Positions 1-12,705 of a stretch of DNA of 64,000 nt are shown piece by piece; within the stretch, counting starts at the first letter, position 1, and each line of letters begins with the position of its first letter. Both the position numbers and the translations under genes were made by a program. The notes beneath the pieces were generated by a model. That model worked only from the letters and a program-made list of their open reading frames with translations, searched no databases and was not told the DNA's origin. The stretch is from Bigelowiella natans CCMP2755. Its lineage: Eukaryota > Cercozoa > Chlorarachniophyceae. The stretch spans positions 32,501-96,500 of the forward strand of contig ADNK01000140.1 in assembly GCA_000320545.1 (NCBI GenBank). The letters are read 5' to 3'.

Positions 1-85
1 TTCTTAGTTCTATCAGGTGTAAGTTAACACCACCTACCTATCTACCTACCTTTTAACTTCTTAGTTCTATCAGGTGTAAGTTGCC
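1..85. repeat. 25-bp direct duplication of an exon segment
   Basis: The 25 bases at 1-25 recur exactly at 58-82. The second copy lies inside the last visible exon of the GT31 gene (50-119). The first copy lies in the following intron or beyond. The two flank a short (CCTA)n-like stretch that includes the splice donor. Confidence 0.85.
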
Positions 86-1081
86 ACTTGCCGTTCTCCA
101 TCCACTCGTCAAAACGAAGCTGAAAGATGAGATGAGATAAGATTAGAGACGAACGTGATGTGAGTGAGGATAATAATATTACAACAACGAATGCATGGTT
201 GTTCACAGTTAAGTCTTAACTCCTCCTCCTCCTCCTTATTCTTTATTATAGTTTCGTTATTATGTGTTTGCAGAATAAATATATGGGGAGAGCAGAGTGC
301 CAAGCCCATTACCGCAAGCCCTCTTGAAACAAAATAACACGCTCCGACAGCATGCTGTAATCCCATTATGCCGTTCTGCTTCCCAGTCAAGTCTAAAAGC
401 ATCAGTTTATCACTAAATCAATGAATGAATCAACACACATCATGATGATGATGATGATGATGGATTCCATTAAATGTCTTCTTCTTCTTCTTCTTCTTCT
501 TCTTCTTCTTCATAATCCTAGATAGTAACTGCAATAATAACCATCAACACGACGTATCCTTGCAAACCCCCGCCCAAAATAGCCGGAGTATAGTTCCATC
601 ATGGGATCTCTACACCTGTATGGTACGTTATTTGCTCATGAACTGCGCCAAGAAGACGACACGACTGAGACGGTCAAGAGAGGAGGAATAATGTGCTGCT
701 GCTGCTTTTGTTGGATTATGTTACTATCCATGACAATTTACAATCTACTTATTACCGCAGGGTTTCCTTTAAAAGTGGGTAGTTGATGAAAGTGTCGTCG
801 TCGACTTTCATAATCCAGTCACACTCTAGAAAGAAGAGGAAGAAGAAGAAGTAAACAGTAGTAGTATAGTAGTAGTAGTAGTGAGATTATTCAAAAGAGG
901 CTGAAAGGGAGGAATATGTAATGGATTACGAAATATGATGCTGTCACTACTACTACTAGTAGTAGTGCTATTCTTCCTTTTCTCTTACCACTAAACGTAG
1001 TATTGATGTTGTCTGAGATGAATTGGTACATAAGCTCTGTCTTCTTATATAGCATCGTGTAGGAATCCTTGTAGTAGATTA

Positions 1082-1114
<33 letters not shown>

Positions 1115-1161
1115 CGACAAGGACAAGATCAATAAGGGGGTTGCAGATACTATTCATAAGG

Positions 1162-1217
<56 letters not shown>

Positions 1218-2237
1218 TATAACTTATGTGCATTGGCGGGTGGTGTGTGTGTGTGTGTGTGTGTGTGTGTCTGTGTGTGTGTGTAATATTAGATACACAT
1301 GTACTGTGTGATATTGCTATATTTTATACGGACGTTGTGGGGCACAATGAGCAACTTGTCTCTATCATCCCAGGGATCATCCTATTAAAGGACATACACT
1401 ATCATCAGCGAGGCCGAAGCAAATGATATTCGAGGTATTCGGAAAGCGACGATAACGTTATGAATATGAAACTATCAGGCAGTGTTTTTTCTACCACCTA
1501 CTACTACTACTACTACTACTACTACTTTGTCCTCGTCAGTTTTATGTTACACAGGTAGTAGCTACCAGCACACACGAACAACAGCAACGACGACGACGCA
1601 CAAACACAGATGCAATATGCACATACATACTACCACAATGATTGTTTGCTGGATACTTGGATCGGCAAGAACCCAATAATTTCGTAGTGGGAATCCTGGC
1701 ATTGCCTACGGTGAGTGAGATGTTACGAAGCAGAAGAAGATGAGAGAACATCTTTAAGACCTTCATGGCGAATTTAGCTTCTGAGTTGTTTGTCCGTGTC
1801 ATTGCAAACTGACATATCGTTTGCTCTCTGGATGGGATACAAACGTCAAAGTGAGATGGGGGGACAATGAGTATTTTTCATAGGAGAAGGAATTGTGATA
1901 ATGATGCTGGACGAACAAATGTGGGACTTTAATACTTTGGTTGTGGTGACAGTGCTGTTTCCGTTGGCAAAGCTATTTCTTGTGCGGAAGAATTCCCTTC
2001 TTGTTGTGCTAAAATGATGCTACTATCTACCCTGTACAACAATCGAACACAGTCATCATTGGACATCAACCTTTCACAGAAATCGAAAACTAACCTTAGA
2101 GCAGTTCTGACTGGGGTTTGAAAGTTAAAATACATCAGCCCGTAGAAGAGGAATATGGTTGCTAGTGTCGCGGGACAAAGCATTAACACACCCCATCCCC
2201 TTCTTCGCCAGGAGAATACATTCCAACTGATTCTCAT
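1..2237 (-). CDS. GT31-type (beta-1,3-galactosyltransferase-like) glycosyltransferase, 3' end beyond window
   Basis: Ten exons join in phase on the minus strand: 2095-2237, 1936-2031, 1761-1827, 1634-1705, 1334-1381, 989-1067, 756-825, 554-615, 313-392, 50-119. The chain leaves the window with an open phase-1 donor, giving 262 residues so far. The start is the ATG at 2237. The first 47 residues contain a basic stretch (WRRRGW) followed by one hydrophobic span, the layout of a type II Golgi membrane anchor. Further on are DDPWDDRDKLLIVPHN, DSYTMLYKKTELM, the metal-binding triad in CDWIMKVDDDTF (Asp177-179), and ACYFVSRGLA. In that order they match the GT31 pattern (DSYxNLTxKT, then KxDDD, then GGGYVLS). 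It probably adds a hexose to a glycan in the Golgi lumen; donor and acceptor cannot be told from sequence. The introns hold (TAG)n, (AT)n and (GT)n arrays. Family is fairly sure; the exact linkage is not. Confidence 0.85.
1162..1283. repeat. (AT)n followed by (GT)n microsatellites in a GT31 intron
   Basis: An AT dinucleotide array occupies about 1162-1214 and a GT array about 1241-1283. Both lie in the intron between the exons at 989-1067 and 1334-1381. A (TAG)n array at about 1084-1115 is in the same intron. Confidence 0.9.
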
Positions 2238-3872
2238 TTTCAATGCTGGGTCTCTATAGCTGCGAAATCTTTCTTAGCTGAATCATCGGCAAAAGCAGCA
2301 GAAAGATCGTATAGGGTCGATTATCATCCTCCTCCCCTTCGACTCGTCATCGTCATCATCGTCGTCGTCGTCGTGTGAATTGATCAGTGGTGATGATAGC
2401 CTTCCCATTTTGTTGTGCGACAACCTAAAACAGACTTATTATGTATAAATTCCCACGTGTTTTCCTCATCATTTGTTGGCATGCGATTGAAGCAGTGCCT
2501 GATTGGTACCTCCAAGGATCCTTTCAACCCCGCCATTGGAATCGATTCATTCATTCAGGATGCGTTCACATCCCCCCCCCCCCCCCTTTTCGTGTCCTTC
2601 TTCATATTTTTCTTCTCTTTGCCTGACGCGAGGATGGAAAAGTGTGATGATTCTGCGACGACAACACCACTGGCATGCCAGCATGGGTGGCATCGATGAT
2701 CAGAACCACGAAAACAGCAGAAGAAAATGAAAAGGACCAACACCAATTCCATTTTTGTGTCAACGGTTCATCTGCATGTTTCAGACTCGAAATCATGGCC
2801 TTTTGTTAGGCTTCCACAAAAGCGTAGTTGGGAAAGTGTCACAAAATCGCAACACCACCCTCACAGCTCAGCACGGATTGCCCCTGCCTCCCCTTGCTTC
2901 ACTTTTGAAACCAGACGATCCAGTGTGGCTCCATGGGGGTGGGAGGCACCATCATCGTCATGTTGGTGCCTACATCCTACCCCCATGCTAGCATGGGTGC
3001 TAGCTGCGCTGCGGTTGCACAGTGCACTTGACGCACAGCGTGGTGTCGATTTGCTGCACGTCTAGACGTGTCTGGAGGCCTGGGCGACATCCAGACACGT
3101 TGAAGTGATCTGACCGTGCGTGCACGCTTCAGCTTGCACAAGCACATCGCGAATGACAACGCAACACTGGACCACTCTGGCACTGCTAGACTGCTAGACT
3201 GCCCATGCTAGCATGCTAGCATGCCGCAGCCAGCATCGCACTGGAGCATGCTACACGTGGCATGCATGGCATGCTAGCACACTTGCTAGCTCTAGAGCTG
3301 TTGCGATGACGATTGAGTGTCCGGCAGAAAGAAAGCACGATCATGCACCGCTGCTGCGTGCGCACATATACAGCACATGCTAGCAGGGCTAGATGGATGC
3401 CCACGCAATGAGCTCATGCCATGCTAGCATGACTCACACATTTTCTGCATCACTGCATCCACCATTGTTCTGTGATGCCTAGCTAGCTAGCAGTAATGTG
3501 CGTGCAAGCTTGGTGCGATCTGTATATTCAATGTATACTTTTGTGGTCAGTTACCATTCCATCGATTCAGCGCTCGTAGGCATTCGCAAGTGCCAGCACA
3601 GCAACGATGGATGGCTCCAATGGACTTGCTACTTCAATTGCAACAGCACACTAACGTGCTATTACGTGCACAATATGTGTGACGGCGTCATCATCGTCCA
3701 CTTCATTGTGTCGCCCTCCGCTTGCTCTAGATTTGCACGAGCTACACATATCTGGCATGTGTCCCATTCATGATCCTTCACAACCACGTTTGCGCTACAC
3801 GTTTCTCCTTGTTCGTCTTCAGAGCTCAAAAACTACGCAACGTCTTGTAGCATTTCGGCATCCAAATTGCCA
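2238..3872. other. Intergenic interval with a TGCA/CTAG-rich block
   Basis: This tandem gap runs from the GT31 start to the Hsp70-like stop. The left part has microsatellites (GTC and ATC arrays near 2342-2375) and a poly-C tract at about 2573-2587. From about 2930 to 3500 it changes to DNA dense in GCTAGC, GCATGC and related palindromes. The open frames here overlap on both strands and show no domain or splice logic, so I call no gene. Confidence 0.6.
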
Positions 3873-5291
3873 TCATCTCTCAGTTGTAGATTCATCAGAA
3901 TCACGAAAGTTGTTTTGGACGTTACTTTCCTCCTCCTCGCCAATTTTATCCCCAAACTCTTCCTCACTGCTGAAGTCGCTCCAATCACTCCACTCTTCCT
4001 CAGTCACTTCGCTGTTAAAAGCATCGGCGACACCAATGGTAGCCATATTATTCGTCTTAGCAAGGATTTGGTGCTGCTGCATTGATGGTGAAGGATTGTC
4101 CCCTTCTTCGTCTCCTTCTTTTTAAAGAAGAATATGTTAAAATAATGAACAGTCCCTTCATGCTTCTTCAATGATTTTACCATCAATTTCATCTGAAGAG
4201 AAATCGTCGATTCCATCCTCGAAGTCACCTGGTAAAAATTCGCATAGATTATTTTCGGCTAGCAGCCAAGAACGAGCAGGAAACTACGAAGGTACTACTT
4301 GTAAATCTACAACATACCGTCCACTGGGATATATTCCGGAATTATGCCTTCGCCAGTTGCTTTAAGCTGCGCAATACACCGGCATTGATAAACATTTCAG
4401 AGTACTAATCCGCTACGAAATTCACAGCAGTGTACATATATTTAGTCGAAGAAGTGGTAGACGATTATATACCCTACCTTGCAAAATGTATTACATATTT
4501 TAGCACACCATATACTGAACGTATAGATACTTTCATAAAGAGGTGGAAATGGAAGAGCTGTACGAATCTCACCCACCGTTTTTTGATGTTTATCGTAGAT
4601 GAGAGCCCTCATTAGGGCAGCTTTCCAAGGGGAGAAGACCTAAGAAAGCATTGACTATTTTCGATGAAATATCACGAAAGAACAACATCAAAAAGAGACG
4701 AACGGACGCTGAATACTATGACGTAAGATCGTCGCGGTAGTTGCAAGTCAATTTTCAATAACGACTTTGAAACAAAAAACATGATATCTGCTAGATTATC
4801 GTCACCATTACTATTAGCAGCACTCACTATATATGACCACCTCCAAATCTTCCAGGGTTCCATCAAGTTTTGCAGCTTGAATTGACTAAGAGGGGAGGAG
4901 AAACAGTATACGATAATACTCCACAAACAAGTATAATTCTATCAATAAGACAACTGTCCTGGTCATCTTCTACTTTGTTGCTTTTCAGTTTGTTCTAGTC
5001 GTCGTTAACGTCCTTCGTGGCGTTTGGTGATCATCATGCTGAATGCTTATGTTTTATGATGTGACATATCATCACATACATACCGCTCCAAGGGCTACAG
5101 CATAGTCTGGGTCCACTGTGCGACTTGGCGCTATCTGTGTAACAACAAGACAACGACGATGACGACGATGAAAGCTGATGATTTGACTACTGCTACTACT
5201 ACTACTACTACTAATACTACCACTACTACTACTACTACTAGATTGGAGATGTGACTAAAAACAGGTAGTCATTCATTCACACAAAGTGGTA

Positions 5292-5327
<36 letters not shown>

Positions 5328-7176
5328 CTGGTTGTAGCACTACGTGTTGTTAAACTATTCCTTCTTCTTCTTCTTCTTCATCATCATCATATTCTCTTTA
5401 CTGAACGAGTACTCACCCCAGTAACACGGGTTAGCATACGTATTATGGAGGGTGTGCGAGTCGCCCCTCCCACCAGCACGACTTGATCCAAGGGCTGACC
5501 CTGATATCAAGGATGAGGAGGAGAATAATAGCGACTTTTAAGAAAGGAAATATGACAAACTCACTCAAGTAAGCTTTGGGATTGAAAGGCGTGATACGGA
5601 TTAAAACACCCTTAGATTTCACCATAAAGGATGGTGCTATGAAGCTATCATGATGCATGTCACAGTCTCGTTTCGATAGCTCGAGCAGTAGCAGCACGGG
5701 TGCTAGCAATTGCAAAACCTATTCATAACTACATACTACTAATACTACTACTGTTACTGATACTACTCCTCTACACGTAGTACCTGTGGTATCTTTGATA
5801 ACTTTACAGTATTTCCTCCTCCTCCTCCTCCGGATCCTCTATCTCCCTTCTTCTTCTTCTTCTGTCCTTGCCCTAAAGAAAAGAAGAAAAATGAGGAGGA
5901 GGAGGATGAGGTACCATGGGCGCTTGTATTCATTAAAGGATGGCAAACAGACAACCAACCTGCAGATTCGTCCAAACGTTTTCGGAGTAGGTTCATTTCC
6001 CTGAGTGTCCTATATATGCATCATAGCACCGCACTATACACTTAGATTATTGAGGACAGACAGTATATATCTGGGGGAAACAGCCATAATAGTCACAAGA
6101 GCATGCAATGGGATTATGATAAGACGGTCAATACAACGATATAGTAATGGATGATTATACCTTTCCTTCTTACGCTTGGATCTCTTTATCTCAAGTCGCT
6201 GCTTGTCGTCCAGCACTCCTGGTTATCACATGAAATATGATGATGAAGACAGGAGGGGAGGAGGATTAGAAGGATGATGATGATGTCCCTCTTATCAAAT
6301 GGAGAAGTAACAAGCGTGGTATTGCTACTGCAGGAGTAATTGTATCAGTATTTAATTTAATATCATCTATCCATAGACTGTTCTTCTATCAAGAAAGGAG
6401 GAGGAAGAGGAGGAGGAAGAGGAGGAGGAAAAAGAAAAAGAAAACAATCAAAGAAACTCAAAAGCTGCTGCAACCTTGAATTTCATCGTCTTGGAATAGC
6501 ATTTCACTGGCACCTTCGTCACCTATTATGCAGAGAAGTAGCTACGTAAATGATATAGGATCATTCTCAAATAAATATGATTACAAAATAACCTGGGAGT
6601 GCCACTCCGGCAGTCAATGCAACCTACCCAGTGATGCATAAGAAACAATAGAAATCGACTGTTATGGATTTAAATTTAGTTATTTTAACCAACACTTGTG
6701 GTGTATCAGAAGCAAAAAAGATTGGTGATAAACATCAAAACACGAATAGAATAATATAAGTTTCACTTTACCTCACATACACACAGGCGCACACACGGTT
6801 GTCATTGAAGTGACTTCACTAGGAACAATGAGCTCTTAGAAGTATTACCTGCCGTAGTGGTTTCATCAAACGCTCTAGTAGAGGTGCTATAACCTAAGGA
6901 AAGAGGCTTCTCAATCAGGAAAGAAATACACTCACAGGAAGATACTAATATTTTGTCATCACGAAGCTATTATTAATGGACAAACGAACGAGAAAGAATC
7001 AACAGAATTGCACTTCATTGCGAGTTGATAGATTGTTTCACAGTTATGATGGAGATGATCTACCTCCTCAAACTTTTCCCTTGTGAGTTTTTCCTCAAAA
7101 TTAGTCAACCCATCTAGCTTCTCAAGCTGCAGTTAGTGATAGTGATCATAATCACCAGTATCATTACACATTATGT

Positions 7177-7211
<35 letters not shown>

Positions 7212-8206
7212 CACACAAAATGCGTTAAACAGGACTAGCTATGAGGAGGAAGATCAGATTGCTTGGCAATACTCGGTCCGCGAGAAAACACCTCCTCCTT
7301 CTCCTCCTCCTCCTCCTCCTCCTCCTCCTTTTATGACGACGACGACCTTAATGGTGACGGATTTCTTGTCACTCAGCCTCTCACGTGCCGCTCGCATTGC
7401 TAGCTTCAAGCGCGCCATACTTACACCTACCGGTTGTGATCATCATCATCGTCATGATCGTCATCATCATGCCCTCCACAAATTGTTGTCATAAACATTC
7501 CAGAAGTGTAGCAGTGTATGTAGCAGCAGCAGCACCACAGAGAATCAGTAGACACTACTACAGTAGTACTTAAACACATACATACATACATACATACATA
7601 CATACAGCTGTGGTTTACTAAACCTATCTTTTCAATATCGTCTCGCCCCCCTTTGGATTTGAATACTTGGCATGCCCAGGAGACGAGGTAGGAATCGAAG
7701 TCATCTCCTCCAAGGCGGTCATTCCTACAAATATAGGTGTTAGTAGGTCGGAGATCTAATCCAGCAGCACTTTTGATTGTTGTTTCGTGCAACTGAGAAT
7801 GATGGTCACTATCATTGCAAGCATTTCCCTTCAGTAAGAGGAGAAAGTGTTTGTGCAATATTAATATTTCTATTACAATAACAACCCTAACCTCTCTCTC
7901 TCCCTCTCTCTCTTTCTTGCACAATGTACTTCTGATATCATATTTTGATTTGATAGCTGCAAGTACCCTCCTGTTGCTATGACTTCAATCGCACCTCCAC
8001 CAACCTAAATTGCCATTTGTAGAAGAGAAGGAGGAGAAGATCAGTAAAAGGTGCTGCAAAGAACAAAATAAGGTCACGAATCTTCCATACAAATTTTATA
8101 TTTCTGTCCTACACTACAGTCCTCCTGCTATTATATATCTCTCTCCTTCTCTCTACACACATATAGAGGCATTATGGAAATCCACACACGCGCGCGCACA
8201 CACACA

Positions 8207-8243
<37 letters not shown>

Positions 8244-8656
8244 TTCGTTATCGCCATAGTCCTTTACTTCCAATACGGAGCAATCGAACGTTCCACCACC
8301 AAGATCAAATACAAGAATAAGCTGTAATAAAGGTTGTTGCGAAGAGTACAGTAAGAATAGTAATGACGATTGCAGGAAGGAGGAGGAGGAGGAGGTGTAG
8401 GAGAAGGAGGCCAAGAGAAAAAAATAAGGACATGACTAGTGAGTTGTATGACAGCAAGATAGATTTTACGTGGAAAATAATTTGATGAGCATGCTTCTTT
8501 GTTGCGATTGATAGTTGCATCACCTGATCTTCACTCTTATCTACTCCATAGGCCAAAGCAGCGGCTTCTGGCTCCCTTAATAGCTGTACCTTCTCAAAAC
8601 CACCGAGTTGCCCTGAATATGTCGGCGAAAATTCATCAAGGATTATGTATATGTTT

Positions 8657-8703
<47 letters not shown>

Positions 8704-9998
8704 AAGCTCTCTTCTTGTTGTAATTGATCATTGTCAATTATTATTATCATCATGCTGCTACTACCTACCTACCTACCTACCTGCTGATAGTGTTGCTTGT
8801 CTTTGCCTTTCGTTAAACCAAGCTGGTACCTGGAAGTCCACATGAAGAAGAAGAAGAAGAAGAAGAAGAAGAAGAGAATGATAGGAGAGGTCAAAAGATC
8901 GAGTAGGAGCTTAACACAAGATGATGATGATGCTACTGATGACGATATACTTTTAAAGCAATATGGAAAAGACCGTGATGACTGCCTTGGTGGCTCTTCC
9001 TCCTAGTCGCATCTCTGCTCGCTTGGAGAGAGCTTTCACGATTTGCGCACTCACTTCTTCAGGATTCACGGTACCGTTGACCGCCGCAGGGCATTTGAGT
9101 CGTACAGGGTCATTCTGAGCAGTAATCAGAAATGTTTCTTGAAGAATATGCAGGTGTATCTCAACAGTGTACCATTTTGAAAGTGTGACAGTAAGCAGAT
9201 ATTAAAGATTGTTCACACTATTACTACTACTACTACTACTTCTTCTTCTTCTTTTTCTTCTTCAACAATTACCTCACCACCGTGCAGTTGAGAACGAAGT
9301 GATTCAACACTTGCTGAAGCACGAGCATCTTTCACATCCCTCCCAATTACTCTCTTAACGCTGCCGAAGACTGCGCCTCCGGCCCGTGAAAACTTCCCTC
9401 CTGCTCCAGCTGCAGCAGTTCTTTCTGCGGATCTCCCAACAACAATATTCTTTCCTCCTGGTAGATACGCAACCATCGAGGGAATGATGGGATCTTCGTT
9501 CGGTGATGTTGCTGGTGCTCTAGGTCCCTCAGTCCCCCCCTCCCCCGAGTAGTCGTCTCCAGGAAGCCCTGGAAGTATTCTAGGGCATTTGACGGAGGGG
9601 TCATAGTACGCAACCAGTGAGTTGGTAGTGCCCAAATCGATCCCAACAGAGAAATCGGGAGATGATGATGAACCGCGAACACCGGCAAGGGGGACATTAT
9701 CATATGAAGTACTACTACTGGTAGTAGAGCTTTGTTCTTTGCGCATTGAAGAGCCAATGCTAGTAGAATACTGACGTATTTGAAAACGAAGAACAGAGGA
9801 AATTCTGGAGAATGCCGGTGGTTCTAAAGGCTGTGTATGGAGTATGTTTGTTGCCTCCCTGGTTGGGCACCTCACAGCAAACCGCCTTACCCCCATCCCT
9901 GTAGCCTTGGAATCTCTAGATGCACCTCCAAACCCCCAAGTTACAAACAACAATGCCTGGACCAAAAGAAGAAGCCACACAATGCGCCGCATGTTCAT
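3873..9998 (-). CDS. Hsp70-family ATPase domain protein with leader, central insertion and acidic tail (no substrate-binding domain)
   Basis: Twenty-three exons join with consistent phases into 777 residues: 9273-9998, 8974-9114, 8781-8829, 8524-8612, 8268-8321, 7967-8004, 7624-7724, 7347-7426, 7064-7126, 6849-6893, 6593-6623, 6475-6522, 6161-6218, 5960-6000, 5784-5872, 5623-5718, 5417-5500, 5084-5134, 4841-4885, 4577-4639, 4318-4366, 4181-4228, 3873-4117. Residues 1-22 are a signal peptide followed by a Ser/Thr/Arg-rich stretch, which suggests import into a complex plastid. The nucleotide-binding domain carries GIDLGTTNS (119-127), KRVIGRD, VPAWFNERQR, EPEAAALAYG, VFDLGGGTFD, GGDDFD, VVLVGGATR (about 589-597) and VDPDYAVALGA. 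About 110 residues (473-583; Lys/Arg-rich coiled-coil-like, then poly-Gly) interrupt the domain just before VVLVGG. After it there is no LLLDVTPLSLG linker and no beta-sandwich, only about 135 acidic residues. HSPA13/STCH is a known Hsp70 lacking the substrate domain; orthology is not claimed. Confidence 0.93.
8208..8242. repeat. (AT)n microsatellite in Hsp70-like intron
   Basis: A TA dinucleotide array lies just downstream (in gene sense) of the exon at 8268-8321. A second AT array at about 8657-8699 lies in the intron between the exons at 8524-8612 and 8781-8829. (AAG)n at about 8844-8874 follows in the next intron. Confidence 0.9.
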
Positions 9999-10965
9999 AA
10001 TGGGGTAAGGGGGGGAGTAGGGTACCCCACAGGGTGAGTGGTATCTATTTGGAGCACAAGTCGTAGTAGGGGACGGAATAACGCTCAGAATGCATGAATG
10101 ATCACATGTATTTGGTCAAAATAATTTACCGCATATAACCACTTTCTTCTGACTCATCATTGATTGATTGCTTAACTGGAGTTCCCTCCATTAGTTCTTC
10201 TTACTGGTACTTTCTAGTAGTTTTTAGTATATAATATAGTCTTGATTTGTTGTCATCGTATTCCTAAAATGGACAATTTTTTTTTTTTTTAGGCGTTTTT
10301 GTGGTGTTTGTTATCTTCTCTGATTTGTGGCAGAGCACAAGGTGCATCAAGATAATCACCGTGACACGTGAATTAGGATAAACAAAGGGTATTTTATTTA
10401 TCCAATGACAACAATTCGAAGTGAGTGCTCAAACAAGTCGGCTCTGAAACTCGCATCGGAAGTGGAATCGGTGGCTCCACCAATGGAATCCGTCATCCAT
10501 CCATTCATTCATTAGCACTTCTGAGGATGCTCTCAGCTGCACCATTGGAACTTCCACGTTCGTTCAATCATTTATTCATCTTGCTGATTGGGAAGAAGAA
10601 GAAGAAGAAGACGATGATGATGATGATGAATCGGTGTGAAACTGCATGTGCCGCCCAATTTGGTGCCGCCTGCAGTCAAGTACTTACGTGCGCATGGACA
10701 CTGCATGTCACGCCACAACTTGCTTGCTTAATTGCAGGCGAACACTGTGTCCGCAGAAGCTAGTCACAGTGCACGCAATGCCGCGGCTGAGCTGCAATGC
10801 TGTGCAAACTCGCGAAAATCGCAATGTCAATTGGCCTGCTGACTGGCTGAGTGAACTCTGGCGGCTAGGTGCACATGTGCACTTTTCACACTATGATAGT
10901 CCAGTCATTCACTAACAACAGCTAAACTGCATGCATCCGATCGGATGCACACACGTATACACACG

Positions 10966-10999
<34 letters not shown>

Positions 11000-11662
11000 C
11001 ACAGACACACGTACACGCGTATGTCTGTGTCTAGGTGTGTGCGTCGTGCGTCGCAGCCGTGTGCACAACCACCGCAGTGCATTTTGCATAAGTATACACG
11101 CGCGAAGGAAATTCACAATGTGGAAGCTAGTATCGTTTTAAATTTGTACTTCATGAAATGCGCCGAATGGATTGCGAACATAAAACTTTGAGCTAAGACT
11201 TCGAATTCGTACGACTGATCGCCAATGCGTCTGTATAGAGGGTATACCCAACGCTAAATCCATCAATACAACTTTCCTCTAACTCCCACTTGCCTCTGAC
11301 CTGGTAGGATATATTTATGGAAGTAAGCTATGTAGTGATCAGGAAATTCAACATCGACAGTAAGCTGCGAATAACTTGTTCTCGTGCAAACAATCTGGAA
11401 TCACATTTATGCATATGGCTCCCTCTACTTTATTTACAAATAGTGTTCAGTACATTAAACACATTTTCGTCTGAGCTCTATTCTAAAAGCAATATAGGCT
11501 ATATCGAAGAGTGGGAATAAAAGGGGGAGGCAGGGAAGCTTCTCTTACGATTCCTTCCAGTTGCTTCAAGTTTATATTTTTTGGGAGGTAGCATACAACT
11601 CCGCCCTTGTGCTTTTCGCGAACAATGTTTCTCGATATATCTATGAGCTATGGATGATATTC
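9999..11662. other. Intergenic interval with a TGCA-rich block
   Basis: This lies between the Hsp70-like start and the TGS1-like stop. About 10000-10640 is ordinary AT-rich sequence that may hold the Hsp70-like promoter, with a poly-T run at about 10277-10290 and a GAT array near 10612-10630. About 10640-11120 is rich in TGCA, CAGC and CACA/GTGT, with a (CA)n array at about 10970-10997. Nothing recognisable is seen from 11130 to 11660. Confidence 0.5.
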
Positions 11663-12705
11663 TCAGCCAATAAGCATCACTATCGTAGGATTGATCTTTT
11701 TACCGTAGCCATTGTTGCGTTCGGCCCTGGTAGTAGAGAGTGAAAATCGAATGCTCCTTTTGATCGATACTCGGGTCCACCCCTTCATATGAATGCATGA
11801 TTTATAAACAATGATGAAGAAGAAACAAATTCCTCGTCTCATACCAAGGTGGGGAAAGGAAAACAATATCCGCTTTGAGTCTGTGATTTTTTGCCAAGTT
11901 TACAAAATCGCCTTGAATAATTGAAATTTTCTCTTCTCCTATGCCATAAATTCGAGCATTGTGGCGAAGCAGCTTGAGGCGATCATAAGATATGTCGATA
12001 GCTGTGACTGCAAATAAGCCATTTGATAAGATTTTCAAGTTGAAAACATTATGCATTGCATCTACCATTCGCTCCTTCATTTGCAAATGCAATTGCGTTC
12101 CCTCCGCAGCCGGCAAATGCATCTAGTATTTTTCCCGTCCTGCATCGCCTTTACATAACAACGAATGGATTACTCCTTCTTCTTCTTCTTTTTCTTCTTC
12201 CTCGTTTTCTTCTTCAACATGAGAAAGAGACAATCGAGTGCCATACCGTGCTTGGTGTTTCGCAAGTATTTCTGGGGTCACCGACCAGAAGCCTTCTTCG
12301 TCGAGTAAAATCTGTGGAAGAGAAAAAGAAACCTTATTTTGAAACTATTTTTTGCTGAACAGAAAGCATACGGAAATGAAAAAGTGTTCTCTAACCCCTT
12401 CATCGAAGCGTGAAAAGAGTTTGTATCGGCGATTCCAGTACTTTTGAATTTTACTAAGGACACAACATTGGGAACTGATGAGTTTAACAATAAATACTAA
12501 GTGGATAACATTGAGATCAGATAATGTACCTGCCCCTTTCTTTCTGTCTATCATTGCATCGTTGCTGTTGAGAGCAACCGCTGCCAATCATTATTGTAGG
12601 TGTTTGTGAATGGTGGGCAGTGGAGGTGGTGGGGAGCGCAACACGATGATAAGTCAGCCACAACCAGAGAGCGAACAACACCACCGGCCACATCCCCATA
12701 GCCAT
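11663..12705 (-). CDS. TGS1-like RNA cap trimethylguanosine synthase with N-terminal hydrophobic leader
   Basis: Six exons join in phase into 206 residues: 12530-12705, 12396-12474, 12247-12311, 12066-12139, 11845-12007, 11663-11726. TGS1 enzymes convert m7G caps of sn/snoRNAs to trimethylguanosine using AdoMet. Diagnostic stretches appear in family order: KYWNRRYKLFSRFDEG (about 70-85), EEGFWSVTPEILAKH, the AdoMet motif DAFAGCGGN (113-121), VTAIDISYDRLKLLRHNA, and the catalytic DIVFLSPPW (ending at 186). Two things are odd. The first residues (MAMGMWPVVLFALWLWLTY) look like a signal peptide, although the upstream frame is open and the start is my choice. The protein also ends 20 residues after SPPW, where relatives continue with WGGPDY and about 80 more residues. 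A missed 3' exon is possible. Family call is strong; targeting is inferred. Confidence 0.85.

Noticed and set aside
3498-3773. 91-codon plus frame in the TGCA-rich block
   Set aside because: Comparable overlapping frames occur on both strands throughout such blocks; no domain or splice logic.
5200-5380. Regular TAG/CTA arrays as possible CRISPR or satellite
   Set aside because: The units are three bases with no spacers; they are ordinary microsatellites inside Hsp70-like introns.
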